From Blattamonas nauphoetae (Eukaryota > Preaxostyla > Oxymonadida), in the NCBI GenBank assembly GCA_033064195.1, contig JARBJD010000116.1, forward strand, positions 143,980 to 207,979: a stretch of DNA of 64,000 nucleotides. Reading direction: 5' to 3'. Positions 45,880 to 57,210 of the stretch are shown here, piece after piece (the stretch's first letter is position 1; each line of letters starts with the position of its first letter). Position numbers and translations under genes: made by a program. The notes under the pieces were generated by a model. The model did not search any database, was not told the DNA's origin, and saw only the letters and a program-made list of their open reading frames with translations.

Positions 45880-46987
45880 AGAAAATAGGTCCATCACTCG
45901 GCAAGATGGAAGCAAAATTTGGCCGAAAGAAGACTGAAACTGCAGAAACAACCTTATCACAAGATGAATCCCCTTCGTGCAAAATTGATCCTGGAACAAA
46001 AAACAAAAGTTGAACGTGGAGGGATGAAAGAAATCACTCATTTAAGATCTGATATCATTTCACGAGCCAGAAAGATGGTTCGCGTAGGAAAGCCAATACA
46101 GGAGAAAGGACGACGGTCGGCAGTTCCTCAGGCGGAGTTGGCTCAATTTAATCAACGGTTGGTACTTCAAGTTGATGCGAGTCGATCCATCACCGTAAAA
46201 GACGCTCAGTCAAAGGTATCTCGCATTTTAAGCTTTCTTTGAATCAATATTGCTCGAAGATATGCTGGCCTCATCACCAAAAGAGATGACACGGCAGATA
46301 CAGATAGCTCCGAACTGGACCCACAACCAAGTGTCCAATCCCCCCAAGCTTGACTATTCGGTTCCGAAAAGGATGGAATCTGTAAAAACTGCATCAGAAA
46401 ACGAAGCAAACATGACTGAGTGCACAAGCAACTCTCCGAGATCATCAGAGAGAACCGAATCCCAAAAAGCCTGATTTTTAATTGTGATGACACAGGTTTT
46501 AGTGAAGTCAAACATTCCCAACAGTCAATTATCCATCGCCTCAACGGTCCTGCTCCCCTCCTTCGGAAAAACACAAGAGTGGCCACCCAATACCACTAAC
46601 CTCACGCAGCCACTCGACGATCGACTTTTTCAAAACCTCAAAAGAAGCTACTCATCGTCGTACACCATTTCGCATCCTTTCTCACAAGTTGAACATCCGA
46701 AAGAGATTACTAGAGCTCTCCCAAACTCTGTTCAAACCGCCTTCAGAAGACAGATCATCGAAGCTGCTTTCAGACGATGTGGAATCCATCCACTGGATTT
46801 GGAACCTCTACTGGACAGACTTTCGAAACAAGAGAATGAGAAAGAGAACCAATTGCAGTCGCTAGTTCAAAAGTTCGCTGACGTTTCATTCGCATCAATT
46901 CAACAAGTGGTGAAATCCGGAGTACTCTTGACAACACAGGAGTACATCGCTGAAAAGAGGAGGAAAGAAAATGAGACAAAAGAATAG
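45880..46987 (+). pseudogene. pogo/Tigger-type transposase relic
   Basis: Three blocks in different frames. 45906-46240 is a basic helical region (RRSAVPQAELAQFNQRLVLQ), fitting the DNA-binding part. About 46420-46600 holds VHKQLSEIIRENRIP then IFNCDDTGFSEVK, the DE[T]GF motif with the first catalytic acid. 46590-46987 holds PPNTTNLTQPLDDRLFQNLK and AAFRRCGIHPLDLEPLL, which are the C-terminal landmarks of DDE_1 pogo/Tigger transposases. The part with the second acid is missing between the last two blocks. So it is a dead copy with several breaks and an internal deletion. No TIRs seen. Confidence 0.75.
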
Positions 46988-47630
46988 GCAACCAAGCGTG
47001 AAATCAGGAATGTTCCAGAAGTGAAGTTGGGGATCCGAAAATGCACACCTAAAACATAAACAAAAGTCATACAAAGCCTTACTCAGGAGTAGACAGACAA
47101 ATTGAAATGAGTAAACATGAGGAGAGGAACGTAGTAAGTGTCAGAACGAGACTGAAGACTGGCGAAAGTGAGGAGACGATGATGCTTGATAGTAGTATAG
47201 AAGGCGAATAGAGAACCACATTGAAAAAGTGGTCGAAAGCACTCTCATTTGTGATTTATTTCACAGTGACTTCATCAAAAACAATGATTTTCTTCATCAA
47301 TTTAACGAAAAATATTGGAGCAAATAGTTGCACTTTTTCGAAAAATTTGATCACTTTTGACTCTTCTTTGGGAACCCGGTTGAAGAAAATTTTGAAACTC
47401 ATTCTAAAATCTCAATGACGATGTCGGTCATCGATCAAAATAAACCCGATCAAAATCGGTAAAGTATTCGTCGAGATCTGTGTCAAACATTGGTAAAAAT
47501 TTTCGAAAAATAGAGTGAACCTCTTTTGAGAAAACGCTCGTATCTCGACAACGAGCAGAGATCGGTACTCGAAACCACTTGCAATCGATAGAGGACTCAA
47601 TTTTGCATATAGAAAAAAGTGCAAAACCTT

Positions 47631-47722
47631 GGGGACGGAGGAAGCGAGGTAGGTTTTTTTCTTGCCTGGTGTATTGGCAAGTCCCCAAGGCCCAGGGTTG
47701 CGATCCCTGTTTCTGACATTTA
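47631..47722. repeat. nested hairpins with a T-arm-like stem
   Basis: CTTGGGGAC near 47631 pairs with GTCCCCAAG near 47680. Between and beyond are CTTGCC/GGCAAG and CAGGG/CCCTG stems, the latter shaped like a tRNA T-arm (loop TTGCGAT). CTTGCC...GGCAAG also opens the palindromic units inside the Polinton. Confidence 0.5.
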
Positions 47723-47758
47723 TCTCATTTTTGGTACTCCGACGTCGGACAAATTATT

Positions 47759-47830
47759 GCTTCCTCCCGGGTTCGAACCTGGGACTCCTAGCCTAGTGGT
47801 ACGTGCACTTACCACTCGACTACTCGTCCC
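47759..47830 (-). tRNA. tRNA-like sequence (A and B boxes), probably a relic
   Basis: On the minus strand TAGTCGAGTGG (A box) and CAGGTTCGAACCCGGG (B box/T-arm) are correctly spaced. The T-arm pairs four of five; the acceptor and anticodon arms do not pair well. It points away from the Polinton. Confidence 0.4.
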
Positions 47831-48057
47831 TAATTTTCCGAGGATTTTCCTCTGCTATATATCTGTGTAGAGGGGTTTTAAGGACGATTTTTAAAAAATT
47901 ACGGATTCACTGAAAATTCACTTTTTTCAAAAAATTTTTTAGATCTTGAAAATATTTTCATACAAGGTCATATCCAACACGGCGAATTCATTGGTGCAAG
48001 AATTTTTGAAATCGGATCGGTGGTTAAAAAGTTATGGGCATTTTAATTTGAACAACA

Positions 48058-48070
48058 TTTTTTTATTTTG
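48058..48070 (+). promoter_or_regulatory. T-rich promoter box of Polinton genes (first example)
   Basis: A TTTTTATTTT-type tract ends about 6-15 bases before the start codon. The same box precedes the genes at 48621, 53030, 54974, 56209, 57211, 57831, 58253, 58579 and 60486. It is absent inside the 56724 overlap. It probably marks transcription starts shared by the element's genes. Confidence 0.65.
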
Positions 48071-48076
48071 TACTAA

Positions 48077-48538
48077 ATGAATGCAACAGTCTTGCCTTGG
48101 CAAGGCTTCGAACCCTCGGTGAGAGTCTCGCCTCAGCGAGGCTTCGAACCCGACAGGGGTCGAGAAATCTATAACGTCTCGTCAGAGACTTCGAACACTT
48201 CCAAGTGGAGCCAAAGACGTCGAACGAATGCAAAGCAAGCGTTGATCGAGTCGATGAAAAAGGAGAATTGTGAACTCGTTTCTGATTACATTCACGGGTC
48301 AACACCGGTGACGTATGTTCATGATGGCGTTGAATGGAGGATAAAACCGAAGTTGTGGAATCAAGGTAATCGACCTCACATGTCACAACGTCGACACTAC
48401 ACACAATCGTTTGTTGAAAACGAACTGAGGAAATACAACTGTGAGCTCGTTGGTGAGTACAATCAAGTGCTCATACCGTTCACATATCGGGTGATTGGAG
48501 ATGATAAAGTTTACAAAATCAGACTCGATTCATGGTGA
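48077..48538 (+). CDS. Polinton gene: small protein with a duplicated domain
   Basis: 153 codons. The N-terminal third is coded by a palindromic repeat (48089-48164). The rest holds two copies of one small domain: NCELVSDYIHGSTPVTYV...WRIKP and NCELVGEYNQVLIPFTYR...YKIRL. The pattern NCELVxxY...P.TY...W.I resembles repeats seen in some homing-endonuclease and virus proteins, here without cysteines. Preceded by a T-rich promoter-like box at 48058-48070. Role unknown. Confidence 0.55.
   Translation: MNATVLPWQGFEPSVRVSPQRGFEPDRGREIYNVSSETSNTSKWSQRRRTNAKQALIESMKKENCELVSDYIHGSTPVTYVHDGVEWRIKPKLWNQGNRPHMSQRRHYTQSFVENELRKYNCELVGEYNQVLIPFTYRVIGDDKVYKIRLDSW
48089..48164 (+). repeat. GC-rich palindromic repeat, two units (76 bp)
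   Basis: Two tandem units, each opening GTCTTGCC or GTCTCGCC, passing GGCTTCGAACCC and closing on a GGTGAGA- or GGGGTCGAG-type end. Each unit folds as two small hairpins. Translated as part of the first Polinton gene (QGFEPSVRVSPQRGFEP). Confidence 0.85.
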
Positions 48539-48620
48539 AAAGCCAAAAATAAACCACCTTTGAGAAATCGAAAATAATGGCTTAACTTTTTTTATTTTTT
48601 TCTTTTTTAATTTGTTGTAA

Positions 48621-51600
48621 ATGTCAAGAACCATTCGGGTGGTTAAGCAAAACATTCAAGCACTTCAAGAAATGTATCCAAATACTGTTTTTGTATTTGA
48701 TGATGGTCGAACATACAATCCAAATAGTCCAAATAATCAACATCAATATTCGTTTCTCCTTTCAATGCTACGACACCGAGATGTTGAGTTTCCATATCCA
48801 ACAGTTAATCTCAATTTCAACACTCTTCAAGTATTTCTGAAAGAAGTGAAAAACAGACGAGAGATGTCGACAGAGGATCACAATGTCATCATCATTGATA
48901 TGAAAGCACATCCGAGAATTCACGAAACTGAATTGAAAAGGGAAGTGTTCAAAATCACACGGAAACTGAAGTCGATTGAGGAGAAATTGGTGGATCACTG
49001 GATGAAGAATCTACTGATCATTCAAAAGAAGAATGAACAAATGGAATACAGAGAAGTGAAACAATTTGATGGATTCAATGAATGCATCTTACTGGCTGAA
49101 CCACGAAACAAAACTGCATTTGATACTTGTTTATTGAAGGCACGAAAGAAGTTCAAAAAGAATGAGGTCGAGAAGGTTGAAGAGAATGGAAAACCATATC
49201 AGTTGTACTTTCACAATCATCTGAAGAATGTTGAAGAAATCACATCCTTCATCAAAGCAGTATTCGACAAAGAGAAGGATCATCCATTCAAGATCAGCAT
49301 CGACTTTGGAAAGATTGTTGAAAGAAAAGATGGTGATGAGACATTGTACAACGATTTCAGACCAGAACTGGAGAATGCATCAAAGAGTTTTCCGACGGTG
49401 ATTCGAAACGAGTCAGACATTAATGAATATTCCAAATATGCAATCAATCTCATCAAGGAATCGCAAGAGAGAACACTCATGGATACGAAAACAATGTTCA
49501 TTGCATTCCATTCCATTCTGGTTGCAGTGTACAGATTCCCAGTGGCAGGAAAAGCAAATGCTATCCTTTGTGAACACATCAAAACGAGAAACGTTCGGTA
49601 CATCGATTCTGAGTTCAACATTTGCTTCTTTCAATCATTGTCGTTCCTCACCCTTCCTGAAGTGCCTGGGAAAAAGATATCAATCAATATGAGAAACGTT
49701 GAAGCAAAAAGATTGTTCGCTGTGCATAAGAAGCTGACCCATCTCAAACCACATCAATTAACGGAGCATCTACGAAATTATCCTGGGTTTGACATCGCAT
49801 GTGATATGGAGAAAGCGATGCAAGTATTCAACATCACAGTTCACATTTATGAGTACGACGAAGATAAGAAACGGTACTTCCTCAGTCAATCGTACATCAA
49901 CGAGAATGATGATGCAAGAGTTCTTCCTATCTTGATGATTCCTCTCACAGCAACGCCTGTTCACGTGATGTACATTGTTGATTCTGAGAAAATCACTGGA
50001 TACAAACTCTGTCCTTTTTGTCAGTCAAGAGGATTCCAAGCGAAGGATTCACACTTCTCGAGAGATTATGAAAAGCATCTCAGAGAGTGCAAAGAACTTG
50101 ATGGAAAACATGTGAAGTAGATCTCACTTGACAAGACACCAAGACCATACGTTCCACACATTCTCAACAATAGAACGTATGAGTTTCTGATGGCACACAA
50201 GAGACAAGACGAATTCAAACCAACACAATACTATATCACGTACGATTTCGAAACAATGGAGGATCTCATTCTTGACAATCTATTCTCTGATGACAACACA
50301 CAACTGATTTCACATTTAAAACCTCTCTCTTTTGCATCCGCAATTAAAACAAAATTAGGAGTGAAGTCAATCTACTTTGATCTTCGAGATGGAAAGGACT
50401 TTGTGAAGCAATGGATCGGACAACTCTTCAAATATGCAGAATCAGTCCGAGCGAACAACATGTATGAAGACCCAGAGATTCCTTCACAAAATGAAGTCAG
50501 TGTCATTGGATTCAACAGTTCCAGATTTGACATCAATCTCATTTTCCGTGATCTCGTTGATAAGGATTGGAAAGTGGTGAGCTTCCTGGGATCAACAACG
50601 AAGTACAAACAAGTACTGATCAGACACGAGAGAACTCAGCAAGTGCTTCGGTTCATTGACATGATGTCATACACAGGACCAATGACATTGGATAATGCAG
50701 TGAAGGCTTTTGGAGGAAACACCACTCTCCAGAAATCATTCTTTGCCTACGAATCATTTGATTCATCAGATTACGATACAGTACTGAGTAAACAAGAACC
50801 ATTCTCCAAATATGAATTCTATTCCAGTCTGAACAACAGTGAAATGTCAGACTCCGATTATCAATTGTACCTTGATGATTGGAACAAACAAGGCTTCAAG
50901 AACCGTTGGGAATACCTCAAATTCTACAACATTAGAGACGTCGAATGCATGATTGCACCACTGGACAATCTGATTGATCTGAACTTCCAGTATAAAGTGG
51001 ACATGCTGCACAATCTCTCATTGTCAGCTAATGCTTCTGCAATCAAGTATGCTTGTGCCTGCAAAGACTTTGATATTGATGAAGACTATAATGAATGTGA
51101 CGAATCTGGACCAATCAAAATCACCAAACAATACTGGAAATACAAAGTTGAAGGATACAGGTATCAAGACATGAAAGCTCATCGCAATACTGATAAAAAT
51201 GTCACTGAAGCAGACTACGAATGGTTCGTAAATGAATGTGAAAAATGTTGTTATATTTGCAGAAGCAGTTTCTCACAAGCAGTTCGACCAACGTTGGATA
51301 GAATCGACAATTCGAAAGGACATTCAAAAGAGAACGTGAAGATTTGTTGTGATTTCTGTAACACCTACAAGTCCGACAAAGATGAACATCTCACTCGATT
51401 GAGAATTCAATTGAAGAAGTACTGCATCTGGAAATCGTTGCCGATGACTCTGACACACGAGCAAACATATCACAAGTTGAGAGCCGCAGTGACTGGTGGA
51501 TTATCGAATGTTCAACATCGACAGAACATCAAAGATGTGACACCAATCTATCACTTCAAGTTCGAAGACGGAAAGGTCTCGCTAGAGGCTTCGAGCCCTC

Positions 51601-53006
51601 CTAAGGGGAGAGTAATCTCCAAAGATACAGAACATAAAATGACTCATGTCTGTGGAGTTGACTTTAATTCGCTCTATCCAAGTGCTTTCTCATCAATCAA
51701 GAACAAGAACAATCCTGATACTAATCACAGAATGTATATGCCAGGAAGATGTCTGTACACAGCAACTGGAGATAAAGAATGTCGTGAGATCATCGAAGAC
51801 AAGAATCAGAAGACATTGTTCGTTGCAGAACTGAAAGGACACATAGATGTAAAGTACATCAATGATTTCATAAACTTCCCACCAATCTTCAGAAACATAG
51901 TGGTCAATATGACAGAAGAGAACATTGGAGAGAAGACGTATTCGTTGATGAAGAAACATGGATTGAAGACTGATGACAAACAAAGAAAGCTGACCCAACT
52001 CTTGAGCACACACGATCAGTATATGTTCTTTTCGACATACTATCTGTGGTTCCTCATCGACTACTGTCACTTCATTGTGGACGACGTTAAGAGTGTGATG
52101 GTGTTCTCGAGACATGCTGGATTTGAACCATTTGTGACATCGTTCATGAATGATCGAATTGAAGCAATGAAGGTTGGAAATAAAGGAAAGGAACAGTTCT
52201 GTAAGACCAACTTGAATGGAAGTTACGGATATGATGGAATGAACACTGAGAAGTACAACTCAATCACAATCTGCAATGAGAAGAGAACATACTTGAAGCA
52301 AATGATGAAGGGATTTGTAGCAACAAGAGAGATCAATGAGGACAACTACATCGTGATTGAAGACAGAGAGAAAGCATCATGCAAGACATGTCTACAAGAA
52401 GCAGTATTCACACTCGACAATGCCAAGTTCTGGTATCTGAATTTCATCTTCAACTACATGTACAAGTGCCTAGACATGAACAAGATTCACTTCTGTGAGG
52501 GAGACACTGATTCTGCATATTGGGCAATCTCAGGTGATCCAAATGCTGGAATACATCAACAATTTGAACACGTTATTGCTGACAAAGAATTCTACGACGC
52601 ACACAAATATGAATGGTTTCCCAATCCTGAAAAGGGAGTTGATGATGAGAAGAAGTTGTTGGGATTAGCAATTGAAAAGGAAGGTGAGCAGATGATCTGT
52701 CTTGCACCAAAGTGTTACTCTCTCGATGAGAAATGTAAGATCAAAGGAGTGTCTCTGAAGAAAACAAATATCACAAGCGATGACTATGTGAAGTGTCTCA
52801 ATGGAGAGAAAACAGTGACCACAACATTGAACTTTCAGACAAGAAGAGTTCACTCTGACGATGACACGAATGGATTTGAGATTGCCAAAATACAACAACA
52901 GAAACTCAGTCTCAGTGGAATTCATCTGAAGGCAATCGTACTTGAAAATGAATCATGTCCTCCATTCATTCATGGACTGAAAGCAGTGGATTACAAAAGC
53001 GAATAA
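48621..53006 (+). CDS. polB: Polinton protein-primed DNA polymerase (family B) locus
   Basis: The first third is a Polinton-type N-terminal region with FNICFFQSLSFL and a Cys/His pair (LCPFCQSRG). The 3'-5' exonuclease follows with YDFETME, FNSSRFDINLIF and YNIRDVE. The polymerase palm has FNSLYPSAF, KTNLNGSYGYDG and GDTDSAYW. Such polymerases start DNA synthesis from a protein primer and copy the linear element. Between exonuclease and palm lies an HNH nuclease-like segment (about 51230-51420): CYICRSS, LDRIDNSKGHSKENVKICCD. A palindromic repeat lies at 51576-51612. About one break in this locus. Upstream T-rich box at 48587-48601. Confidence 0.93.
51576..51612 (+). repeat. GC-rich palindromic repeat, one unit
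   Basis: GTCTCGCTAGAGGCTTCGAG, then a CCCT/AGGGG stem: a single unit of the same family, in the polymerase gene, plus orientation. Confidence 0.75.
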
Positions 53007-53029
53007 ATACAAACTTTATTTTTGAATAA

Positions 53030-54949
53030 ATGGATGATTCCAAAATCAATGCAATTGTCAAAAACCTTGCTACCCACACACGACACCGTCGAAGTTCAAT
53101 AAGTCATGTCAGAAATGATCCAACTCAAATTTTACCCGTCTATCATACCAAAGATGGATGGGAAGAGTATGATGCAGATGATGACACATATTTTAATGAT
53201 TGGTTGACGGGAGATCTATCTCCAAATTTGTCACTTGCTGATGGAAGGAGAGTTGTCCAATTGTTTGTGAACGGATTCACAGGAAAACAGATAGACGATA
53301 TCACCGCTGAACGAGCATATCAAGCTTATCAACAATTTTACTATGAATTTAATCAAATCTATTTGGGACAACCGGTTGCACCATCAACGATTCCAAAACA
53401 AATGTCCGACTCGACCCCTGTCGGGTTCGAAACCATGCAAATGCAAGACAGTTCCACACTATCGTCATCAATCAGAGCTGGTAAGAAGAGACGTTTGAAA
53501 CAATCACATCATGACTTTCCAGCACGGGAGAGAAGGTTCAATGAAGATTTATTTCTGACGATTTCACAGGTGCCTGACATTGTGTCTATGAATCCATCAG
53601 AGGTGACACGATCGGAATTAACCACTCGCCAAGTCCTCGATAAATTGGAAGTGATGAAAGGAATGTTTGATCATCAACAAAAAGACAATTCAGAAGATGA
53701 ACAGATCAAAGCTGAGAATTCAATCATGGACAATCAGCAACGAACGGAACAATTCATTACAAAACAGATTGTCGATTCGAAGAAGATGAATCGTGACTTG
53801 TTTGTTTTATCACACATACCCAGAGCTGTTGATAGTGATGATTCTGATTTCATTATTGCTCATCCTAAACAAATCCCGGATGGTGGACGATCATTTCACG
53901 ATTGGTATGAGGAATATGTACACCGATGGACTCTAGCAAATCCAAAGCAAACAATGAACTTACGGGAAAAACAACGAGCAAATATCGCCAATGGATTACC
54001 AATGACAGCAAGACCGGTTGAAAAAATCGAGTTTCCTTTTCGATCAAAGATGCAGTTCATGTCGAAGGCAATAACTGGTGATCCACACCAAACATCAGAC
54101 AGAAAAATACCACAAAAGTGTGACAGACCCTACTTCTCACCGAAGTCAGGATCATGGGAAATTGATCTCGTTTTCATTCAATCACCAACATCAAAAACAG
54201 TACTGCAGATGTATCTATTTGCCATCAACATCAACACCAAATACCTGGTTGTCATTCCAGTTCTGGATAAATCATGGAGCAAAGTCAAGACTGCAATCAA
54301 CGATCTGATTAATCATCGTGGAGTTAGCGTCAACAACATTCGTGGTGATGGAGAATCTGCTTGGACAAGTGGAGAAGCATCAACGTATTTTAAGCAACAA
54401 AAAGTCAGTACATATTTCACGAGTTCACCTTTCACAAATCACAATAGAATTGTCGATCGAGTGATAAGAACAATCAGGGATGGATTCCAAGACAATGCGA
54501 CACAAATGGCCAATCATTCACTGATGAATCAGATGGTGGAATACTACAACATGACTCCGCATCGAGCGTACTGGAATAAATTCACTCCACAGCAGGCACA
54601 AAACAATAGAGAGATCGAAGCACTGTATATATCCAGTTGTGAAGAACAATTAAAGAACATCCAAAAGCAACAGACATCACAGATGTTATGGAAATACAAA
54701 CCAGGAAACATTCTGTTGATTCACCTAGATTTAAACAAAACTGCTGCCAAATTTCAGAAGAAGCGAAGACAGTTTCAATTCGTGGGACAATTCATGGAAT
54801 ACAAACACGGAAATGTAGTGGCTTCAGTACTGAATGGTCTCACTAGTTTATCGAATGTGGTGTACGTTCCTATTCAACACACTAAATATCATGCGGCTTC
54901 CGTAGATGATTTGTCACCAGAGTTCATTGACGAATTTAATTTAGTGTAA
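53030..54949 (+). CDS. int: Polinton integrase (RVE type)
   Basis: 639 codons. The catalytic core is in the second half: WEIDLVFIQSPTSKT, NIRGDGESAWTSG and FTNHNRIVDRVIRTIRDG, the usual layout of Polinton integrases, which insert the element with short target duplications. The N-terminal half is mostly helical and less conserved. A palindromic repeat (53408-53449) is translated as STPVGFETMQMQDSS within this half. The frame looks whole. T-rich box just upstream (about 53015-53024). Confidence 0.9.
   Translation: MDDSKINAIVKNLATHTRHRRSSISHVRNDPTQILPVYHTKDGWEEYDADDDTYFNDWLTGDLSPNLSLADGRRVVQLFVNGFTGKQIDDITAERAYQAYQQFYYEFNQIYLGQPVAPSTIPKQMSDSTPVGFETMQMQDSSTLSSSIRAGKKRRLKQSHHDFPARERRFNEDLFLTISQVPDIVSMNPSEVTRSELTTRQVLDKLEVMKGMFDHQQKDNSEDEQIKAENSIMDNQQRTEQFITKQIVDSKKMNRDLFVLSHIPRAVDSDDSDFIIAHPKQIPDGGRSFHDWYEEYVHRWTLANPKQTMNLREKQRANIANGLPMTARPVEKIEFPFRSKMQFMSKAITGDPHQTSDRKIPQKCDRPYFSPKSGSWEIDLVFIQSPTSKTVLQMYLFAININTKYLVVIPVLDKSWSKVKTAINDLINHRGVSVNNIRGDGESAWTSGEASTYFKQQKVSTYFTSSPFTNHNRIVDRVIRTIRDGFQDNATQMANHSLMNQMVEYYNMTPHRAYWNKFTPQQAQNNREIEALYISSCEEQLKNIQKQQTSQMLWKYKPGNILLIHLDLNKTAAKFQKKRRQFQFVGQFMEYKHGNVVASVLNGLTSLSNVVYVPIQHTKYHAASVDDLSPEFIDEFNLV
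53408..53449 (-). repeat. GC-rich palindromic repeat, one unit, reversed
   Basis: On the minus strand it reads GTCTTGCATTTGCATGG, then TTTCGAACCC and GGGGTCGAG: the same unit, first hairpin partly eroded, inside the integrase gene. Confidence 0.78.
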
Positions 54950-54973
54950 TGTAGGTATTTTTATTTCACATAA

Positions 54974-55324
54974 ATGACATCACTGAAAATATTAGAACCT
55001 TTTGATCCTGAACAGAAAGAGTTCAAAAACATTCACGACTTTCAGAGGTATTTGGAAAAGAATAGAAAGGAATTGAATGAATTGACGACACAAAAACAAA
55101 ATAGGATGATCCAAATTGATGGATACAGAATAACAAAAATAAGAGGTGAGATTGCACTGAGGAAAGTCAACAATGAAAGCATAGGTGAATCCTAGATTGA
55201 TCAGAGATTGTCAGATATCGAAGAATCAATTCGAACGTTGACAGATACTCTCAGCATGAGACTTCGAAGTCTTGACGAGACGATTGGTAATCTCATCCAA
55301 GACTTAACTGACCCTTCTGATTAA
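54974..55324 (+). CDS. Polinton small helical protein
   Basis: A short charged protein followed by a coiled-coil-like part (SIRTLTDTLSMRLRSLDETI). Small coiled-coil proteins are common Polinton cargo. About one break. T-rich box upstream (54956-54966). Function unknown. Confidence 0.45.
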
Positions 55325-55414
55325 ACCATCTCTGTTGATCTCAGTCAGTGCAACTCCATCTGTGTTATATTGAAGAATGATTGCTTCACATTTTTGTTTT
55401 CGTTGATAGACATT

Positions 55415-56149
55415 TCAGAATTGTCGAATGTCAATTGGGGAGTTCAACTGAGGATACACTCTACTGATTCGTTCTTTGTTGAATCCTCCAAAGATCCACA
55501 TTGAATCGATGTTCGACTTCATGTCTGCTGACAAACTGAAGAGCTCGTGCATTATCAGAAAGAAAGTGAACTTCGGTTGTCGATTCTCCAGTAACAAGTC
55601 CATCATTGTCATTCTATTTTTGGATGTCCTTCGTTCACCAAGAATTCTGCGACAGTCATCGAGGAGGATAATCGTTTGGAGATTCTTTACTGAGAAATCA
55701 TCAATGTACAGTGCACTAAAGAGAACATCTCTGCATTCATCAGTGATTCTGTTTTGCCATTGATTGTCAATGATCTCTTCATAAGCAGCTTTTGATTGAG
55801 AAAGTTCCAACAGAAATGGAAGTGCATCATCGTATTTGACTTTCACATACGGAACATTCAGTATTGGTTTGAATTTATCGAATGTCGGATCAATGTTCTT
55901 ATCAGTGACGAATACAAACAGATGGAATAGTTCGTTTCTGACTTGAACATTTTGGAGTTTGGCAACCTCTCGAAGAGCATTGAATGTCTTTCCACTTCCT
56001 CTGTTTCCAACGAGGACATTCACACTATTGCGATTGAAATTCAAGTCTGGATGAATCTGTGATTGGACTTCATGAGAAACATTTCTGTTTGATGCTTCAT
56101 TCAATTTCGCATTCACGTATACTGTCAATGATGAGGTTGATCTTTTCAT
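55415..56149 (-). CDS. Polinton packaging ATPase (A32/FtsK-HerA type)
   Basis: 245 codons on the minus strand, the only leftward gene. Walker A is NVLVGNRGSGKTFNA; Walker B is QTIILLDDCRRIL; the sensor-like region is FFLIMHELFSLS. This is the A32-type ATPase that pumps DNA into capsids. It shares a divergent 60-bp T-rich promoter region with the next gene. The frame looks whole. Confidence 0.9.
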   Translation of the reverse strand: MKRSTSSLTVYVNAKLNEASNRNVSHEVQSQIHPDLNFNRNSVNVLVGNRGSGKTFNALREVAKLQNVQVRNELFHLFVFVTDKNIDPTFDKFKPILNVPYVKVKYDDALPFLLELSQSKAAYEEIIDNQWQNRITDECRDVLFSALYIDDFSVKNLQTIILLDDCRRILGERRTSKNRMTMMDLLLENRQPKFTFFLIMHELFSLSADMKSNIDSMWIFGGFNKERISRVYPQLNSPIDIRQF

Positions 56150-56208
56150 TTATGATTTATCTGCATTTAAAATGTAGTTTTCATTTTTTTATTTTGTATG
56201 AAAACAAC

Positions 56209-56727
56209 ATGACTGAAAAGATAAAATTCAATCCACCACAAAGAAAAGCACAGGCGAAGAGACCGAAAATGAGATATGCACAGGCAACCAGAGATGCGAT
56301 GAAACAAAACTTTGCTGATGATGATATTCGCACCAAATTCAATTCTGCACTCAGTAGTGTTCCGTCAGCATTGGAATATATTGAAAGAACTGGACACAAT
56401 TGGGAAGTGAAAATGGAAAAATATGGTAAAGTTCCTGATGAGATGGTCTACGACAAAGACACGAAAGATCTGATCGCCGCCAATGGTTTTATGCTTGCAC
56501 CGTACAACAGTCGACCTGTCATCGAAACATATTATTCAATGAATCCAACGCCAGATTCACGTCGTCAGACATCATATTCACAATTTCGTCAAGATAACGG
56601 AAGAAAAATCAAAGCTGTCCATCAGAATTTTCTCAAAACTGGTACATATGATGTACCCTCCACATATCACGACATTAGCTACTCAGAAAGGCAAGAACGA
56701 CGATCTAAACAACCATATGCAATATGA
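56209..56727 (+). CDS. Polinton unknown protein
   Basis: I take MTEKIKFNPPQRKAQAKRP at 56209 as the start, because it follows the T-rich box (56184-56195) and the open frame to its left overlaps the ATPase gene. About 172 residues, basic N-terminus, mixed polar body. It overlaps the next start by four bases (ATGA), suggesting coupled translation. No family recognised; a virion protein is possible from its place in the cluster. Confidence 0.6.
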   Translation: MTEKIKFNPPQRKAQAKRPKMRYAQATRDAMKQNFADDDIRTKFNSALSSVPSALEYIERTGHNWEVKMEKYGKVPDEMVYDKDTKDLIAANGFMLAPYNSRPVIETYYSMNPTPDSRRQTSYSQFRQDNGRKIKAVHQNFLKTGTYDVPSTYHDISYSERQERRSKQPYAI

Positions 56728-57170
56728 AGAAAGCTGTTGGAGAATTCATGACTAATGTATTGAAGGTGTATCGTGCAAGTCGAGATCAACCAGCAGATGT
56801 CAGCAGCAATGTGTTGGACAATATGGTTTTCAATTCCATTCAATCGAAAGTTGCAGCACGGATGTGGGATCAATGGCTTGAAGACTACGTTGAAAATTTC
56901 ATCAGTTCAAATCCAGAACATCAGAGATTAAAGACAAGAAAAGCATTTAAGGAACAGATTCATCCACAGTTTCTCGAAATCATTGAGAGCACAGAAGATT
57001 TAAATACTTTCCTAGGTCGACATACAGCTGCCATCTCAACACTTGTGAATCAACTGACGCGTGAAGCATATCAAACAAGAACTGAAGACATCGGTAGATA
57101 CCAAAAGGATTACATGCCTGAATATGCTCAATACGCACATTTGGTCAAGACCATGGGAGTAAGCGGTTAA
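56724..57170 (+). CDS. Polinton unknown helical protein
   Basis: 148 codons, largely helical (WDQWLEDYVENFISSNPEHQ, ISTLVNQLTREAYQTR). It begins within the stop of its neighbour and lacks a T-rich box of its own, so the two likely share a transcript. No family recognised. Confidence 0.55.
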   Translation: MKKAVGEFMTNVLKVYRASRDQPADVSSNVLDNMVFNSIQSKVAARMWDQWLEDYVENFISSNPEHQRLKTRKAFKEQIHPQFLEIIESTEDLNTFLGRHTAAISTLVNQLTREAYQTRTEDIGRYQKDYMPEYAQYAHLVKTMGVSG

Positions 57171-57210
57171 TTCAAACATAAATAATCATTTTTTATTTTT
57201 ATAGAAAGTT

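Larger units (their letters stand above)
46988..48053. other. AT-rich stretch left of the Polinton genes
   Basis: No protein gene. The AT-rich tracts at 47220-47640 and 47880-48050 may be the left terminal region of the Polinton, but I could not find a matching inverted copy on the right. It contains a tRNA-like block (47759-47830) and a hairpin-rich part (47630-47722). Confidence 0.45.

Noticed and set aside
47220-48050. Left terminal inverted repeat of the Polinton
   Set aside because: AT-rich and plausible, but no inverse copy was found to the right of 61.6 kb, so the boundary cannot be claimed.
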